DNA of 64,000 bases. Source: Calvatia gigantea. Taxonomy: Eukaryota; Basidiomycota; Agaricomycetes; Agaricales; Lycoperdaceae. Position 1 is the stretch's first letter; each line of letters begins with the position of its first letter. Shown one piece after another: positions 36,493 through 49,645 of this stretch. Made by a program: the position numbers and the translations under genes. The stretch covers positions 2,418,001 through 2,482,000 of the forward strand of contig JACAAK010000003.1 in NCBI GenBank assembly GCA_025093985.1, given 5' to 3'. Under the pieces are notes generated by a model. The model made no database searches. It saw only the letters and a list, made by a program, of their open reading frames with translations, and was not told the origin of the DNA.

Positions 36493-37400
36493 ATGATTAA
36501 TTTCATCCTGCTCCTCTCACGGCAAGGCAAGCACGCGGAATGTACTCTCAGCCATTGTTTCTAAAGCTTATCCTTTGCTCAAAGGAAAAGTTCGCCTGGC
36601 AAAATGGTATACCACCCTTCCCAATAAAACCAAGAACGCAATCATACGAGACATAACACACCTCGTGCTAAACCGGAAACCCAAGATGTGCAATGTACTG
36701 GAATACAAAGGTGAACAGATAATGTTTTGACTAATTGAAGAACGTACGTTAAATAGGCGGCTATTCTGAAACCACCTCCAACGCTCCCCATGTTAATGCC
36801 CTCATGCTCAGGCAGAAAGGTGTGTATGCTCGTGAGCCACGCTAGTGCTCTCGTGTTCTCATGACGCTCTAGGTTGCCTACAAACGCTATGCCTCTCTCT
36901 TCTTCATTGCGGAGATAGATGCTTCGGACAACGAACTTGCAGCGCTCGAAATCCTCCACCGTTACGTCGAAAGCCTAGATCGCTACTTTGGAAATGTGAG
37001 CCTTTTTATCAACACCCTAGCGCCCCTAACACGTTTGTCATGCAACTAGGTCTGCGAGCTGGATCTGTGAGCATCCTCATTTTCATAGGTAACGCTAAAT
37101 TAGACAACGCCTTTTCAAAGAATATTCAATTTTGAATACGCTTACTTTGTCAGTGGAGCAATTTCAATCCGTCACTGTAGGGCTGACTTACCAGCTTCCC
37201 ATCTAGGTCCTTGACGAACTGATTCTCGGTGGTGAAATGCAAGAACCGTCGAAAACCAAGCTGATGGAAGCAGTAAGGCCTCAGTTCTGCATGAGTCACT
37301 ACATGGCCTTTATGCTTCCTATTAACAGTTGGCAGGTTGGAAGGCGAAGGAGACAGATGACCTATTCAGGGAACAAATACGGGATGCTGGATTATTATAA
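36493..37400 (+). CDS. APS1: AP-1 clathrin adaptor complex sigma subunit
   Basis: Small subunit of the AP-1 adaptor that sorts cargo between trans-Golgi and endosomes. Eight exons: 36493-36526, 36585-36710, 36812-36819, 36873-36995, 37050-37066, 37121-37148, 37207-37272, 37329-37400, summing to 474 nt (157 aa), the normal size. Conserved sequence: [73 protein letters not shown] and [16 protein letters not shown]. The pattern LLSRQGKxRLxKWY plus KPKMCN favours AP-1 over AP-2, AP-3 or AP-4. The first intron has a GC donor, and exon 3 is an 8 nt microexon. Confidence 0.93.
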
Positions 37401-37579
37401 TGACACCAGTTGGGATAGGGTACAGGGTACAAGATATTTAGTATTATGTACAATATTGCGCGGATTCAGCATTTCCCGACATAACAAGTCATGACCGAAG
37501 AATCTAGCTTTTCCGCTTGAAGTAATCGTCTTGGAAATTGAAGCGGCACGGTGTGGCGGTTTCAACCTAGACAGTTTGT

Positions 37580-40500
37580 TCACCTCAACCGGAAGGGGGA
37601 AGATTCAAATGTGTTACGAACCGAAATAGGTGTGGCATTTTGATCTTTCTTCCCCCTAATTATTACGAACCTCCGATACTCATATAAGATTGCAGGATGC
37701 CGCTGGACGGCCACAATATCTCTGTTAATACTTTGGTGTATTACACCGGGCCAATCGCGTTTGTGTACATTGGCACATATAGAGTTGAAGGCGGCAGTTC
37801 CGATGGAGAGGGCATCCAAGGGACCGATTGTGCGACAGTTATTGTGGATCCAGGACTTCATGGCCTCGGGGGGTGTCATTGATTCTGGGGGCGATGAGAT
37901 CAATGCAATCTCTCCATCGGCTATCAAATCGAGGAGAGTCCAGTGGGCAAGCTCTGCACTAAAGAGAGGATGGGTTCAGGAGATTGTTAATAGCTGCGGG
38001 AAAGTCGCGACGGACCCTTGTCGCTCATACACTGCCAGAGGATCTTGGCCATTGCAAACATGGTTCGCGAGGTACCCAAGACAGGAGGGTGAGATATACG
38101 ACATCCATAAAGGATGGTCGTTAATACTCCGAATCAGTCGTATCGTTCCCACGTAGTCGTCAGTGAATGCACTAGGATACAATGTAACAACACCCCCTGA
38201 GGTAGACATGAATTTTGTCTGGAGTGGAATAAGTTCATGACCTTACGTACCAATCGGATAGATCTCGCGAATCCCCCACATATACCTTGGAACGTTCCCA
38301 TCCGTACCATAAGAATAGAACCGTATATCCAACGATATCCTCTTTTGTGTCAATGGCGACCGATGGAAATTGCGAATAGACCCCACGTGGACAAATACTA
38401 TGCGCAGTCTGTACTCTTTTTTCGAATCATGGTATTTCCACTCCTGTGCTTGACACCACTTCAACACCGTCTTGAGCAGCTCGTGCTCGGTAGGTTCTGA
38501 TCTGTCGTCCCTTCTTTCGTATTCGTGATAAATTGCATATTGACGGAAGTTTGCGTTCAACCATTCGTAAAGATCGGGCGGGAGCTCGAGTACGCGAAGC
38601 GCCAAGTGAAGGACGAAATTGTTGCGCAGTGAAACCGCCCAATCGAACACTGGTCCTGGTTGCCCATCCTCTGATCGCTTTCGGTTTTCAAAGGCAGGGC
38701 CAACGCTCACATTCGCTGGTATGACGTCGCTGAGGGCTAGTCGTGACTCCTCGCTGTAGGACACTGGGTTAAGTACCCATCCGTGTAGTGATACGATTAA
38801 GCCATCCATCTGTTGACTGATAATTTCGGGCGGCACTGCTAGTTTTTTGGCTAGATCTTTGAAAGTGGCCGAAAACATCAGGAGGTGGCCGACAATCTTC
38901 TTCTCGTACCACACTGGCGCAAGAACAACCTATTATAGGTTCAATATGCTGGCGCACGGGTTGAGTAGATGGGGGACTTTTTCGTGCTTAGCCATATAAT
39001 CCATAATGACCTTGAAACGTGGCGATGACTCTTTGTCGGACGCAGATAACGTAGCGAACTGATCTGGAGTCTTGCAAGCCTCTAAAAAAGTCGATATGTC
39101 CGATAAATCATAGAACGAGACAAAGTTTAGTCGATCCATGGCGTCGAATGTCAGGGGGATGCGCATGCCACGGGGTTTAGGGGTGCTAATGTTGGTGCAA
39201 ACGACAGCACCAACAAGCTCCTCTTCATCGTTGGTTCTCAAAATGAACAGTTGTCCTTCCCATTTCCATTTCTTGGGTATCCTGAATCGGAGGTGAGCAC
39301 TATAACACCTTATTGTGTTGACATACTTTGGGATCGTTGAGGATTTGCGTGTAACAAGGGCCGACGGCGGCTTCGGCTCAAAAACAGGGTCGGCCGCCAG
39401 TCTAGTTGGTGATCTATGGTGTCAGAACGATCACCTCTTCGACTGAGTAAGTGGTTAAAGACTAACTCAAATGGAGCAGCGAATCTAGTGACGGTGAGAC
39501 AGAGGCCCCAAGCGAAGAGGCAAACCGAACGTACCCTGGCAGTGAATCGGTTAAGGATGCTAGAAAATCGTCGGCAGCGTAAGTAGGCGAGTGACTGCAC
39601 GACATGTATGAGGGTTTAGTTCCAGAAAATGAAAGGTCACTTACGACGGTAATTGAGGTGAGAAAGGAAGGCGCTCGTGAGGGTCCATCGTCATTGGCGA
39701 CATAGTTGAGGCCCAGCCAGTCAGCACATCAGTGGAGGGATGCTCGTTTATTGGAGATGCGTTTAGCGCAGTCAGTGTCAATTCCAGCGGTTTGGTTGTA
39801 GATGACTCCACATTTGACTCTTCAGAAGCGAACGTAGTATTGCTTGAAGAGTTCCTCCGGAATCGCAAGGTATCCAGTGGATTGGAGCTAATTCCGGTGT
39901 GCAGGACTTTCGCTTTCGCCTCCTTTGGATTGATAGGAGCTAACGCTAATTGCGAAAGCCTTTGTTTTGTGGAAATACCGGATGCAGGAGCATTAAACGT
40001 TGAGGTCTCGGCAAGCTTGTTATGTGGATTCAAGAGGTTACGCGGGACTTTCGGCTGCACAGCAGGACTAAACTTTGCGCTGCCAGATTTAACGAAGGTT
40101 GAGAGAGTAGCGGCAGGTATTTTATGCTCCGGAGTTGGGTCACTTTTAGACTTTGTTTTTGGTGATAATACAACGGCTTCTTCAGATGAATCAACCGAAA
40201 ATAATGACGATGGGGAGTCTGGACGAGAACTTTCGGCCGCCTTTTGCTTGCCCTAAATAGGGGGTCTGTTTCAATGGAATATTTGAGAGCCTTCGGGACT
40301 TGTACCTTGTCAGCCTTGTTAATCGGTGAACCGGAAGAATCGACCACGTTCGGTTCTTGCCGAGTCTTAAGCTGCCATGTTTCTTCATGGTCTGATTCGG
40401 TCAAGGGAGAAATTTTGAGCGCTTTTGATTTCCGCCGATCCAACTTGCCAAGAGGCTAGAAATCACTCTGAGGTTCAACAAAAAGGCAAATAAAAAATAT

Positions 40501-41522
40501 AAATAAGCCTAACCTCGTCGTCGGACGATACCGGCTTCTTATTGATTCTCCTCTTTACAGGGATCTTCAGTTTCACCTTTTCTTGTGCAGCCAGAGGAAC
40601 ATCACTGTCGGATTCCGAATCTGATTTTATGATACGGGGTTTCTATAAGGAGGAGGAAGGGGGGGGGTCAGACCTGTTGTGCCGGATTGACCGATACGAA
40701 CCCACTTTATTCTTTTTCTTTAACTTTCCGCCGTTTTTTGATGACGACAAGGATCGCTCCGGATTTGGGAGCTTGGCAGCCCGAGCAGCCTCCAAGGCTT
40801 TGCGCTTTTTAGTCTGTATTTATCACATGAAGGTTTTTGCTTTGATCTTGATGGGCAGTTCCACTTGCCTCTGCGCGACGCTGTTCTTCGTTCCTAGAAT
40901 AACGTTCTCTTTCATGTGGCAGGAGTTCCTGCCAAAACCGCTTTCTCTCCGTCGCTAAGAGGACTTGATGTCTAGGCACATATGGTATTGGAGAAATGCT
41001 CACCGATCCAGTCGTTGCTGGGTTCCAAGATTGTTCCTTCACCATAATCGTTGTTATCTCGACCAACATCATCCCAGAAACTCTCAAGTAGGCGATCACA
41101 GCTTGTAAGATTACTCGCAGGTTCCCAGCTAAAGGCATATTTGTTAAGAATGTGCAATGTAGAGATACGGATTTACCCTCACGTATTGGAATCACTATCA
41201 TACCCAGCCCACTGGTAGACACAGTCAATAGTGTGTTCGCACCAAATCCATAGGAACTCTCACTTTCACGTAGTAATCCTTTCACCATCCCATGAGTCCA
41301 TGCAAAACAAGGAGATGTGATTAAACCTCACCCATTGTTGAGATGGCTTTTTGCGCAATGCTTCTTCAGCAACACGAGCCTTCAGGATGAGCTCTAGATA
41401 CTTCAATAAATGGACCACGAAGACTTACACCATCCACAACACTTACCAACCGCAAACACGCCTGATTCCTCATCTGACTCCTCTGCGCGCTTACGCTTTT
41501 TAGACTTTCGATTTGAACCCAT
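37580..41522 (-). CDS. Large chromodomain protein, HP1/Chp1-like heterochromatin reader
   Basis: Starts at ATG 41522 with a basic MGSNRKSKKRKRAEES. The chromodomain is assembled from four exons: FAVELILKARVAEEAL, then DYYVKWAGYDSDSNT, then WEPASNLTSCDRLLESFW, so the aromatic cage positions and the closing helix are present. Chromodomains of this type bind methylated H3K9. A long basic and Ser-rich linker follows (about 41000-39640), then a conserved C-terminal region beginning IPKKWKWEGQLFILR and continuing VVLAPVWYEKKIVGHLLMF and WTLLDLIADGEIALI, stopping at 37580. The chromodomain call is strong; the Chp1-like layout is inference. The intron at 40868-40814 has a GC donor. The 3' end lies 179 bp from the convergent APS1 gene. 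Confidence 0.85.
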
Positions 41523-42070
41523 AGCAGTGATGTATCAAGGCAGCGTCACAAAACACAAGATAAGTGACGAGAGGTCGGACGCGTTGGTCGGAAGTTGAGC
41601 GCGGTGGATCATATTACACAGGGGTCTTGAACCAGATTGGGATATCCAAATTCTACTTCTCACGCCAAAGAATGGACGACAATTGCTTAATGATTTTTAA
41701 AATCCAATGATACAAGTCTCCTAGAAGTCGGACCGTGTTGTTGAATAAGTAGTCGAAAGTCCGGGGGTGACCGGTGACCGAAGCCCTCTCCGACCTGCGG
41801 ACCTGCGCGGCGCTGAATTTTGTTGTCCTGGTTTTTGTAAGCTATGGTCCAGGCAACGCGTCCAAATCGTGACACCAACTTTTCACTGGCCTGTCGCAAA
41901 GCTAAATCTTTAAAATTGAATAATTTTCATATCGATTCCAAAGGTCATGATCATTACAAGGTCGTGCACCATGAACACGTACGCATACAAGTCCATAGCA
42001 ACCAGTGAAGTATATACAGCATTAACCAGGTATACTCCCCTGGACTGGCAATGTACATCCTAGGTGAAAT
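41523..42070. other. Intergenic, chromodomain gene promoter
   Basis: Upstream of the chromodomain gene and 3' flank of RAB7-A. No coding exon or repeat recognised. Confidence 0.4.
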
Positions 42071-43012
<942 letters not shown>

Positions 43013-43452
43013 AATAACGAGGAGGCTAGTCAGATGAGACAAGTAGCGTCCTTTGGTCTGAGTAAATGGAGAAGCTGGGAATACAAGAGCCGAGGTGGGG
43101 CGAATAAGCAGCCAGAAAGAAGACTGAATGTCGACGCCAATGCTCCATTCGGGCCGCATGGAGATAATGCGTTGCTTGCTGCCGTGTCCCATCAGTTGAC
43201 TGCAGAACACCACTGAGGTCATGATCTTTGGAAGGTGGGTATGTAATGTAATAAAAATCGTATGTACCAGAAAACGAGTACAGGCACAACACAAGATTAA
43301 CGTCAAGGAAGATGCAAAATTCATAGCCTTATGTGACGAGAGGAATTAGGTCGTGAGGAACAAGATAAGACATTATGACGGATAGGTAAAATCGAAGATC
43401 CTTGTGCACCAGACGCATGGTGTTACCAATGTTCAGAGAAGCTTCTAACTAT

Positions 43453-44400
43453 TTAGCAACTGCACCCGTAGTTCTGCGAGCTCTCCGAATCGAGCTGGAT
43501 TGGGTCGGGATAGTCGACGTATCTGAGGGCGGCATTTTAGTGGGGGGGCTCTCCAATTTTGTGGAAATCACATACAGTTGTTCTTCCGCTTCCTGTTGTA
43601 ATGCGTTCTTTGCTACGGTCTGGAAGGCCTGTTCCACGTTTATTGCCTCTTTGGCCGACGTCTCAAAATAAGGAATGTTGCCTTTAGACTGGCACCAGGT
43701 CATCGCACGCTTCTGTGTAACCTGGATACAGAGTTAGTACCGATAGTACAAAGGCGATGCAAGTTGCACTAACCTGGCGCTTGCCTTCTTCCACATCTAT
43801 CTTATTTCCCAACACCACGAAAGGGAAGTTCTCCGGATCATGTGGACTAGCCTGGATGAGGAACTCGTCGCGCCAACTGTCGAGCGTCTCGAACGACTTT
43901 GCACTGTTCACGTCATACACAAGTACACAGCAATCTGCTCCACGGTAGAATGCCACACCAAGAGATTGGAAACGTTCCTGGCCGGCTGTATCCCAGAGCT
44001 GGTGGCGACGCTAATGAGTTGAAATTCGTGTATTATTTCACATCATAGTCACACCTGCATAGTAACCAACCTATCATCGACAATAACTTCCTTGGTAAGG
44101 CTGGCAAAAGTGTAGCAGTCAGGGTGCAATACTATAATAAAATACTGAAGTGAAACATACAAGTCAGCCCCAATGGTAGCCTTGTACTGATTGCTGAAGC
44201 GCTTGTTTACATATTGGTTCATAAGCGAAGTCTTCCCGACACTTAACAGAAGTTCCGGTCAGATGTAGAAATGAGAAGTAGAGTAGTATATATGACAGAC
44301 CCGCTGTCACCTAGAATAATAACCTGATACCGCCAGACCGTGAGGCATACCGTTCAGAACAGATTAACAAGTAGCGTACCTTCAAGAGCACACGACCCAT
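43453..44400 (-). CDS. YPT7: RAB7/YPT7 small GTPase, copy B (canonical)
   Basis: Start ATG 44400 ([20 protein letters not shown]). Switch [19 protein letters not shown], switch [28 protein letters not shown] and [14 protein letters not shown] are all standard. A GTATGT donor after [10 protein letters not shown] joins the final exon, giving [15 protein letters not shown] and the end NYGCSC, the normal Rab7 double-geranylgeranyl signal; the stop is at 43453. Reading through that intron would give a tail without cysteines. The start codon is 174 bp from the divergent ATG16 start. Confidence 0.93.
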
Positions 44401-44574
44401 GGCAGCAGTAGATGAACAAGATGTGGAGGGGCAATAAAGTAAGTTCGGAGAGTGATGGTCGTTGAAAGAGCCTGTAAGCAGGAGAGGACAGCCTGTCCGG
44501 CGTTGGCAAGTTGAAACTCCGCACGAAAGCGGTTTCGCCGTTTGTTGTTGATCAGGCCTTGGCGTACCTCCCAG

Positions 44575-45538
44575 ATGGCCGAACCTTCATGGCAAGAACT
44601 CCTTCGCCTTCGCCTCATCGAACGCGACTCAAAAGAGTCCTCATTTTCGTCAGTTATTGAACAGTGTCCGTGCCCTGCCTCTCCCATTGGCCCTCACGCT
44701 GAGCCCAGCTTTAGATCGTCGCCTCGCTCAGCAGACCAAACTTCTCAAGGAACGCAATGCATCACTCCTCAGAGCGGTCAACACTGTCAGAACAAGTCCG
44801 AATAGCACCACAACCCCTGCTACCGGGTCTTTGGAAGAGTATACCTCTCGTTTCGCCATACCCAGTCCCATCACTCATCCTTCCTATCAGGAACCCAGTT
44901 CGTGCAGCATATGTCGCTTCACTAGAGTCTCAAATATCCTCACTACGCGAGGAGCTGGCGACCATTTACAAATCTCACGGTCAAAATGTCCAGCGTCTAC
45001 TTGCTATGAACGAGACATTGCGAGAAAAAGAGGAGCTCTCCAGAGTCGACGCAGAAAACCTTAGGAGAATAAAGGATGACCTTGCAGTCCTTAAGCGAAA
45101 GGTGGATCAACACGCAGAGCTGATGCAGGAAAAAGACAGGACAGTACAAGTGCGTTACACCCCATCGAACTTCTAAACAAATTGTTCAGAGATCACATTT
45201 ACCAGATCCTGCATGATGAAATCAGCACTCTCCAATTGGAACTCGGACAAATCGAGGAACGCAACCAGAACCTTCAGAAGGACAACGCCAAGCTCCTACA
45301 ACGCTGGCTTGACGCAAAGCAGGCAGAGGCCAACAAGATGAACGAGGCGAACGCCTTTTATGAGGATATGCGCACTCGACACCAAGCGGCCGCCTCCCGG
45401 AACGGCACAACCGATTCTCATGGATCCCCCTCAAGCTCGGGAAAAGAGGAGCTCAAGACCAATCATCAGACAACGGAAGCACAAGAGAGAGCTCTGTCAC
45501 CGACACTCAAGACGGTGGATCTGACTCCGAATGGCTGA
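44575..45538 (+). CDS. ATG16: Autophagy protein ATG16
   Basis: ATG16 dimerises through a coiled coil and tethers Atg12-Atg5 to the forming autophagosome, where the complex lipidates Atg8. The start is ATG 44575 (MAEPSWQELLRLRLIERDSK), matching the Atg5-binding helix at the N-terminus of the family. Then YRRLAQQTKLLKERNASLLR, AAYVASLESQISSLREELA, a long heptad-rich coiled coil and LHDEISTLQLELGQIEERN, ending with NAKLLQRWLDAKQAEANKMN and a Ser-rich tail. Three introns, near 44670, 44828 and 45150. No WD40 domain, as in other fungal ATG16 proteins. Confidence 0.88.
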
Positions 45539-45926
45539 TAATAGATGACTGAGTTTACTCAGCCTTCCTGCTTTCGAGATTGCGTTACATCCGTCTATAT
45601 ACCCTCTAATTTCGTATATACTTATGTATCTTGTAATGACTGAGTTTGCGAGCCCTAAGTATCTGTCACAGGCCATACCAGGGCTGTTCATTGGAAGAAA
45701 CGACTTTAAGATTCAGGCAATCAAACATACATAGAGGGTAGTAAAGACAACGCAGACAAAAAGAATATAAACGAAGAGTTACGCGAACAGCTACAGAACA
45801 TTTGTCACCTCGATGGGCTACAACAATGATCAGTTTTATATCACGACTCAGCATGGCCAAGACAATGCAAAGGAATGGCAGGGGGATGCAGAGATAATAA
45901 AAGTAGTAACCCGGCAAGGAAGGTTC
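45539..45926. other. Convergent intergenic region
   Basis: 388 bp between the 3' ends of ATG16 and the TIA1/Pub1-like gene. No coding signal seen. Confidence 0.4.
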
Positions 45927-47444
45927 CTAGGTTTGACCAGGCATGGGGGCATCAGTAGCGCCTTGTTGGCCAGCTGCCGCTTGTTGACCGTAGTATCCTG
46001 AGCAAATTTTAACATGCGTACTCAGCAATACACAAAAACAACCTACCACCCCAATAGTTGGAATAATACGAGTTGGGATCAGCACCACCCCATTGAGCCT
46101 GACCGGCTTGACCAGCAGCCGCGTTAGGATCGGCAACACCTTGCTGGGGCGCGCCAGTCAATCCTAAACCGGCACCGCCAGTCGCTGGCTGAGGCATTCC
46201 AGGTGAAGCAGCGCCAGGGGCACCAGGTTGCCCTGCAGCTTGGCCTGGGAAACCTGGATATGCACCGAATCCATATTGCCCATATGTGTTGGGTTGAGGC
46301 ATTCCATACATAGGCTGAGGAAAAACAGGATGAGAAAACACAGCTTTCGACTAAAATGAGAGTCACAGACCATGCTCGCATAGGGGGTTGCTGTTGCAGT
46401 GGGGCTCATCGCAGCGGGCTGTGCTGCTGTGGTTCCATCAGCGCGATCTTTGCCCCAACTGCATTTGATAGGCCTTCCATGAACCATTTGTCCTTGCAGT
46501 TGGACAATGGCCATGGCAGCATGTTCATGCGTATCCAACTTGACGAACGCGAAACCTCGATCCGCCTGCATACGAATTTCGGAGAGGTAGCCAATGGACT
46601 GGAACAAAGGGATCAAATCTGCTTGAGTGCAATAGGGGACGAGGTTCCCGACATAAACCGTGGTGTTGTAAGCAGGAGTTTGCTGGACGACAGCTTCGTA
46701 AGAGAGCGGTCCACCCTGGAAATTGATAGGAGCAGGAGCGCCACCAACACTGGCAGCTGGACGAGGCGACTGGACCGCTGGAGCACCACCCTGCGTTTTT
46801 TGGTTGGCCCAGTTAACCCGAATAGCACGAGATCCAAGCCATTCACCGTTCATGGTCGCGATGGCCTGTTCGGCATCAGTTTTGTCGCGGAAGGCAAGGA
46901 AACCGTAACCACGAGATTTTCCGGAGTTCATGTCCCACATAACCCTCGCATCAGATAGAGTTCCAAAGGCACTGAAGGCTTTCCCAAGAACCTCATCGTT
47001 AACCTCGGGACTAAGATCCCCGACGAAGACGTGGTAATGGCCAGAAGTGTCCTCCTTGTTTTGCTGCCCTTGATAAGCCCAGTTCACCCGAATTTCGGTG
47101 TCAAATATTTTACGACCATTGAGAGTTTGCAGGGCGGTCTCGGCAGAGCGCATATCCATGTACTCAACAAAACCGTAGTTGAGACCCCCATGCTGGTAGT
47201 TGCGATCAGGAATGATTTTGACGTGCTGAACGGGGCCAGCAACAGCGAAAATCTCGGTCAGCATATACTCAGTAACACGGGGGCTCAGGTTGCCAACATA
47301 GAGATGAGCGCGTCGCTGGATTTAGAAAGTACGCGAGGAGATGCGATAACGACAGGGGACATGATCAACCATGGAAAAGGCTAATGATAAGATGTAATGA
47401 CGTACCGGAGCCTCCGCTGGCCCTCCCATACCCATTGGATTCAT
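45927..47444 (-). CDS. TIA1/Pub1-type RNA-binding protein with three RRMs
   Basis: Binds U/A-rich mRNA and takes part in stress granules, mRNA stability and splicing. Start ATG 47444 (MNPMGMGGPAEAP). RRM1 has HLYVGNLSPRV and YGFVEYMD; RRM2 has HVFVGDLSPEVND and SRGYGFLAFRD; RRM3 has TTVYVGNLVPYC and RGFAFVKLDTHEHA, ending KCSWGKDRADG, typical of TIA1/Pub1. A Gly/Ala/Pro/Gln-rich prion-like tail follows (YGQYGFGAYPGFPGQ) and ends APMPGQT. Three introns; the large second exon holds all three RRMs. Nam8/Csx1 is the alternative but fits RRM3 less well. Confidence 0.9.
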
Positions 47445-47772
47445 GATTTAGAAGATGAAAGAAATGAGACCTGGGGCACGATGAGCGGGTGAAAGGAAAA
47501 AGGAGGGGAAAGCGCACGAAAGACAGGGAAACAGCAGACAGGATAGGATAGAGAGAAGTCCGTCAGTAGAGAGGAAATAGACGAGAGGAGAGAGGAAAAA
47601 GAAAAAGAGAAGATGCTGAGAGAGACAGAGGATGACAGTCAAGAGCAAAGTACGGCCTAACTGTCGTGGGAATAATATGATCACATAACATTGCCGACTC
47701 GGAACGCTGACGTCTTATTTTTCCTAATTAAGTAGTCACAGATACTACAAAGCAAGCGCCCCCACCCATCTT

Positions 47773-48948
47773 TTATTTTGTAGGCACATTCAGCAGTACA
47801 CCGCCGTTACTGCTCGGAATATATGTCACATTCGGGTTGCCCGCCAGCGATTGCACAATGGCCTTGCTTGCTTCAATCTTCCGCAGGGCCACAAACGCGT
47901 CCCCCGCCTTCTCAAGCGCACGTGAAATCGTCGCTGCAGCCTCAGCTTCTCCCTCGGCACGGATGACCGCTGCTTGCCGTTCTTGTTCAGCCTGTTTAAC
48001 AGCGATAAGCATACACCCTAAGCTTCAGCCATGACCACTTACCTTCTCCACAATAAACTTGGCACGCTCGGCATCTGCAAAAATTGAGTTGGGTTTCAGG
48101 AATTGCAGGGAACACATCAATCACCTTGTTGCGCAATTTGCTTAGCCTCAACAGCTTGAGTGAATTCCTGAACATGAGAGTCAATATGGTATTTTCCCTT
48201 GTGATTCAGAGCAATGCGAACCTTGCCGAACGTAAGGTGGGTGATGGAGACATCTTCCAGCTTGATATTGAACTCGCCAGCACGTTGAAGGAGGTCAGCA
48301 CGAATGCGAGAAGACACCTGCGTGTATCTTATCCATGTAACCCAGACAAAAACCCAGACACTAACTCACCACCTCACGCTGTGTAATAAGCTCTGCCGCA
48401 TCGAACTGGGCAACAATGCTCTTCAAAACCTCATTTCCAATGGACGGTAACACCCTCTCGTCGTAGTCCATACCAAGGCTTTGATAAATTTTAGAGAGGT
48501 GGTCGACGTCGGGTCTGGACAGAACACGCAATGTTATGGAAACCATTTGTAAATCCTTTGATCCTGTTGTGGTAGAAATGTTCTACAAAACCTGAGCAAT
48601 TCCTTTTACAAGGAAAGTAACTCCTAGCTTACCCGAGGCTTGATGCGAACGTCATAAAGAATGGCGCGTTGTAGCCAGGGAACGAGAAAGTGAGTCCCCT
48701 CTCCTGTAGCCTAGGTAGAAATAAGTTTCCAACTCATTCCAAAAAGACTTAGAGAAAATACCCTGTCCTTTACACCAGCGAAGCGATCAAACATCACTGC
48801 ACGGTATCCTCCTGGGACATCATAAATGCTGGCCTGCACGAGGGCGGCAGCAATTCCAAGAGGTACTGGATGTCATTCAGCAGAGTCTTCCTTGAAAATT
48901 ACGCGGAAACCCACCTATCAACCTCCCGGCCTGGTTCGCAAATGCCAT
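47773..48948 (-). CDS. PHB1: Prohibitin 1
   Basis: Mitochondrial inner-membrane scaffold that forms rings with prohibitin 2. Start ATG 48948 ([20 protein letters not shown]) gives the N-terminal membrane anchor. The SPFH/band-7 domain reads [65 protein letters not shown] and [16 protein letters not shown], followed by the coiled coil [19 protein letters not shown] and the end [15 protein letters not shown]. About seven short introns. Length is near the family norm of 275 aa. Confidence 0.95.
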
Positions 48949-49645
48949 AACTCAGTTGAGGGAAGAATATGCTGAAACAGTGGACCAAAACCTGCGACCC
49001 GGTTCTGATGTTGACCAAACAAACACCAACGCGTTTGCACGGCCCTTCGGCAGGGCTTGGTACTGGCTTGTTCTGCCTGGCACCTGGCTTCAATCCCTTG
49101 TATACTTTAATATAAATGGTTATATAGTTGGTTCAGTCAAGCGACCAAATGGTAAATAGTTGACTCCCCTACAACCTGTTCGCCTCCGTGGATATCCAGA
49201 GGTGTATGGGTTATAGGCAAGTACTATCGGCTATGACGAGGAACACGCAGCCTCGCCACCACCCAAGCACTGCTCGCCACTCTCGTAAAACATCCTCGCT
49301 GCTCTCCTAGCCTCTTAATGCCCTAATTTTTGCATTTAGATTTGGTTTTCTCGAAATCTGCACGCCGTTCTGGGGCGCAGTGAGATTGAATGGTGGAGCC
49401 TGACTTTTCCGTGTCCTCCGATTGAAGGGAATATGCTTGCCTGGTTGGGCTGTCCTCTGATGTCAAAAAATGTCCCGGTTTTGTCACCAATATGCTAAAG
49501 ACTATTATTTCAGGAATCACAGGGTTATGGTTTATGGGCACGAACTCTCCGCAAATCAACTCGGTGGAGCGATGTGCCTTTGGGTTATTGAGGTTAACAG
49601 GTTGATGAGTTATGGGTTACAAGGGGACCAACTCTATTCGAAACT
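48949..49645. other. Intergenic, prohibitin promoter
   Basis: No coding exon supported; includes the PHB1 upstream region and the 3' flank of the asparagine-synthetase-like gene. Confidence 0.4.
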
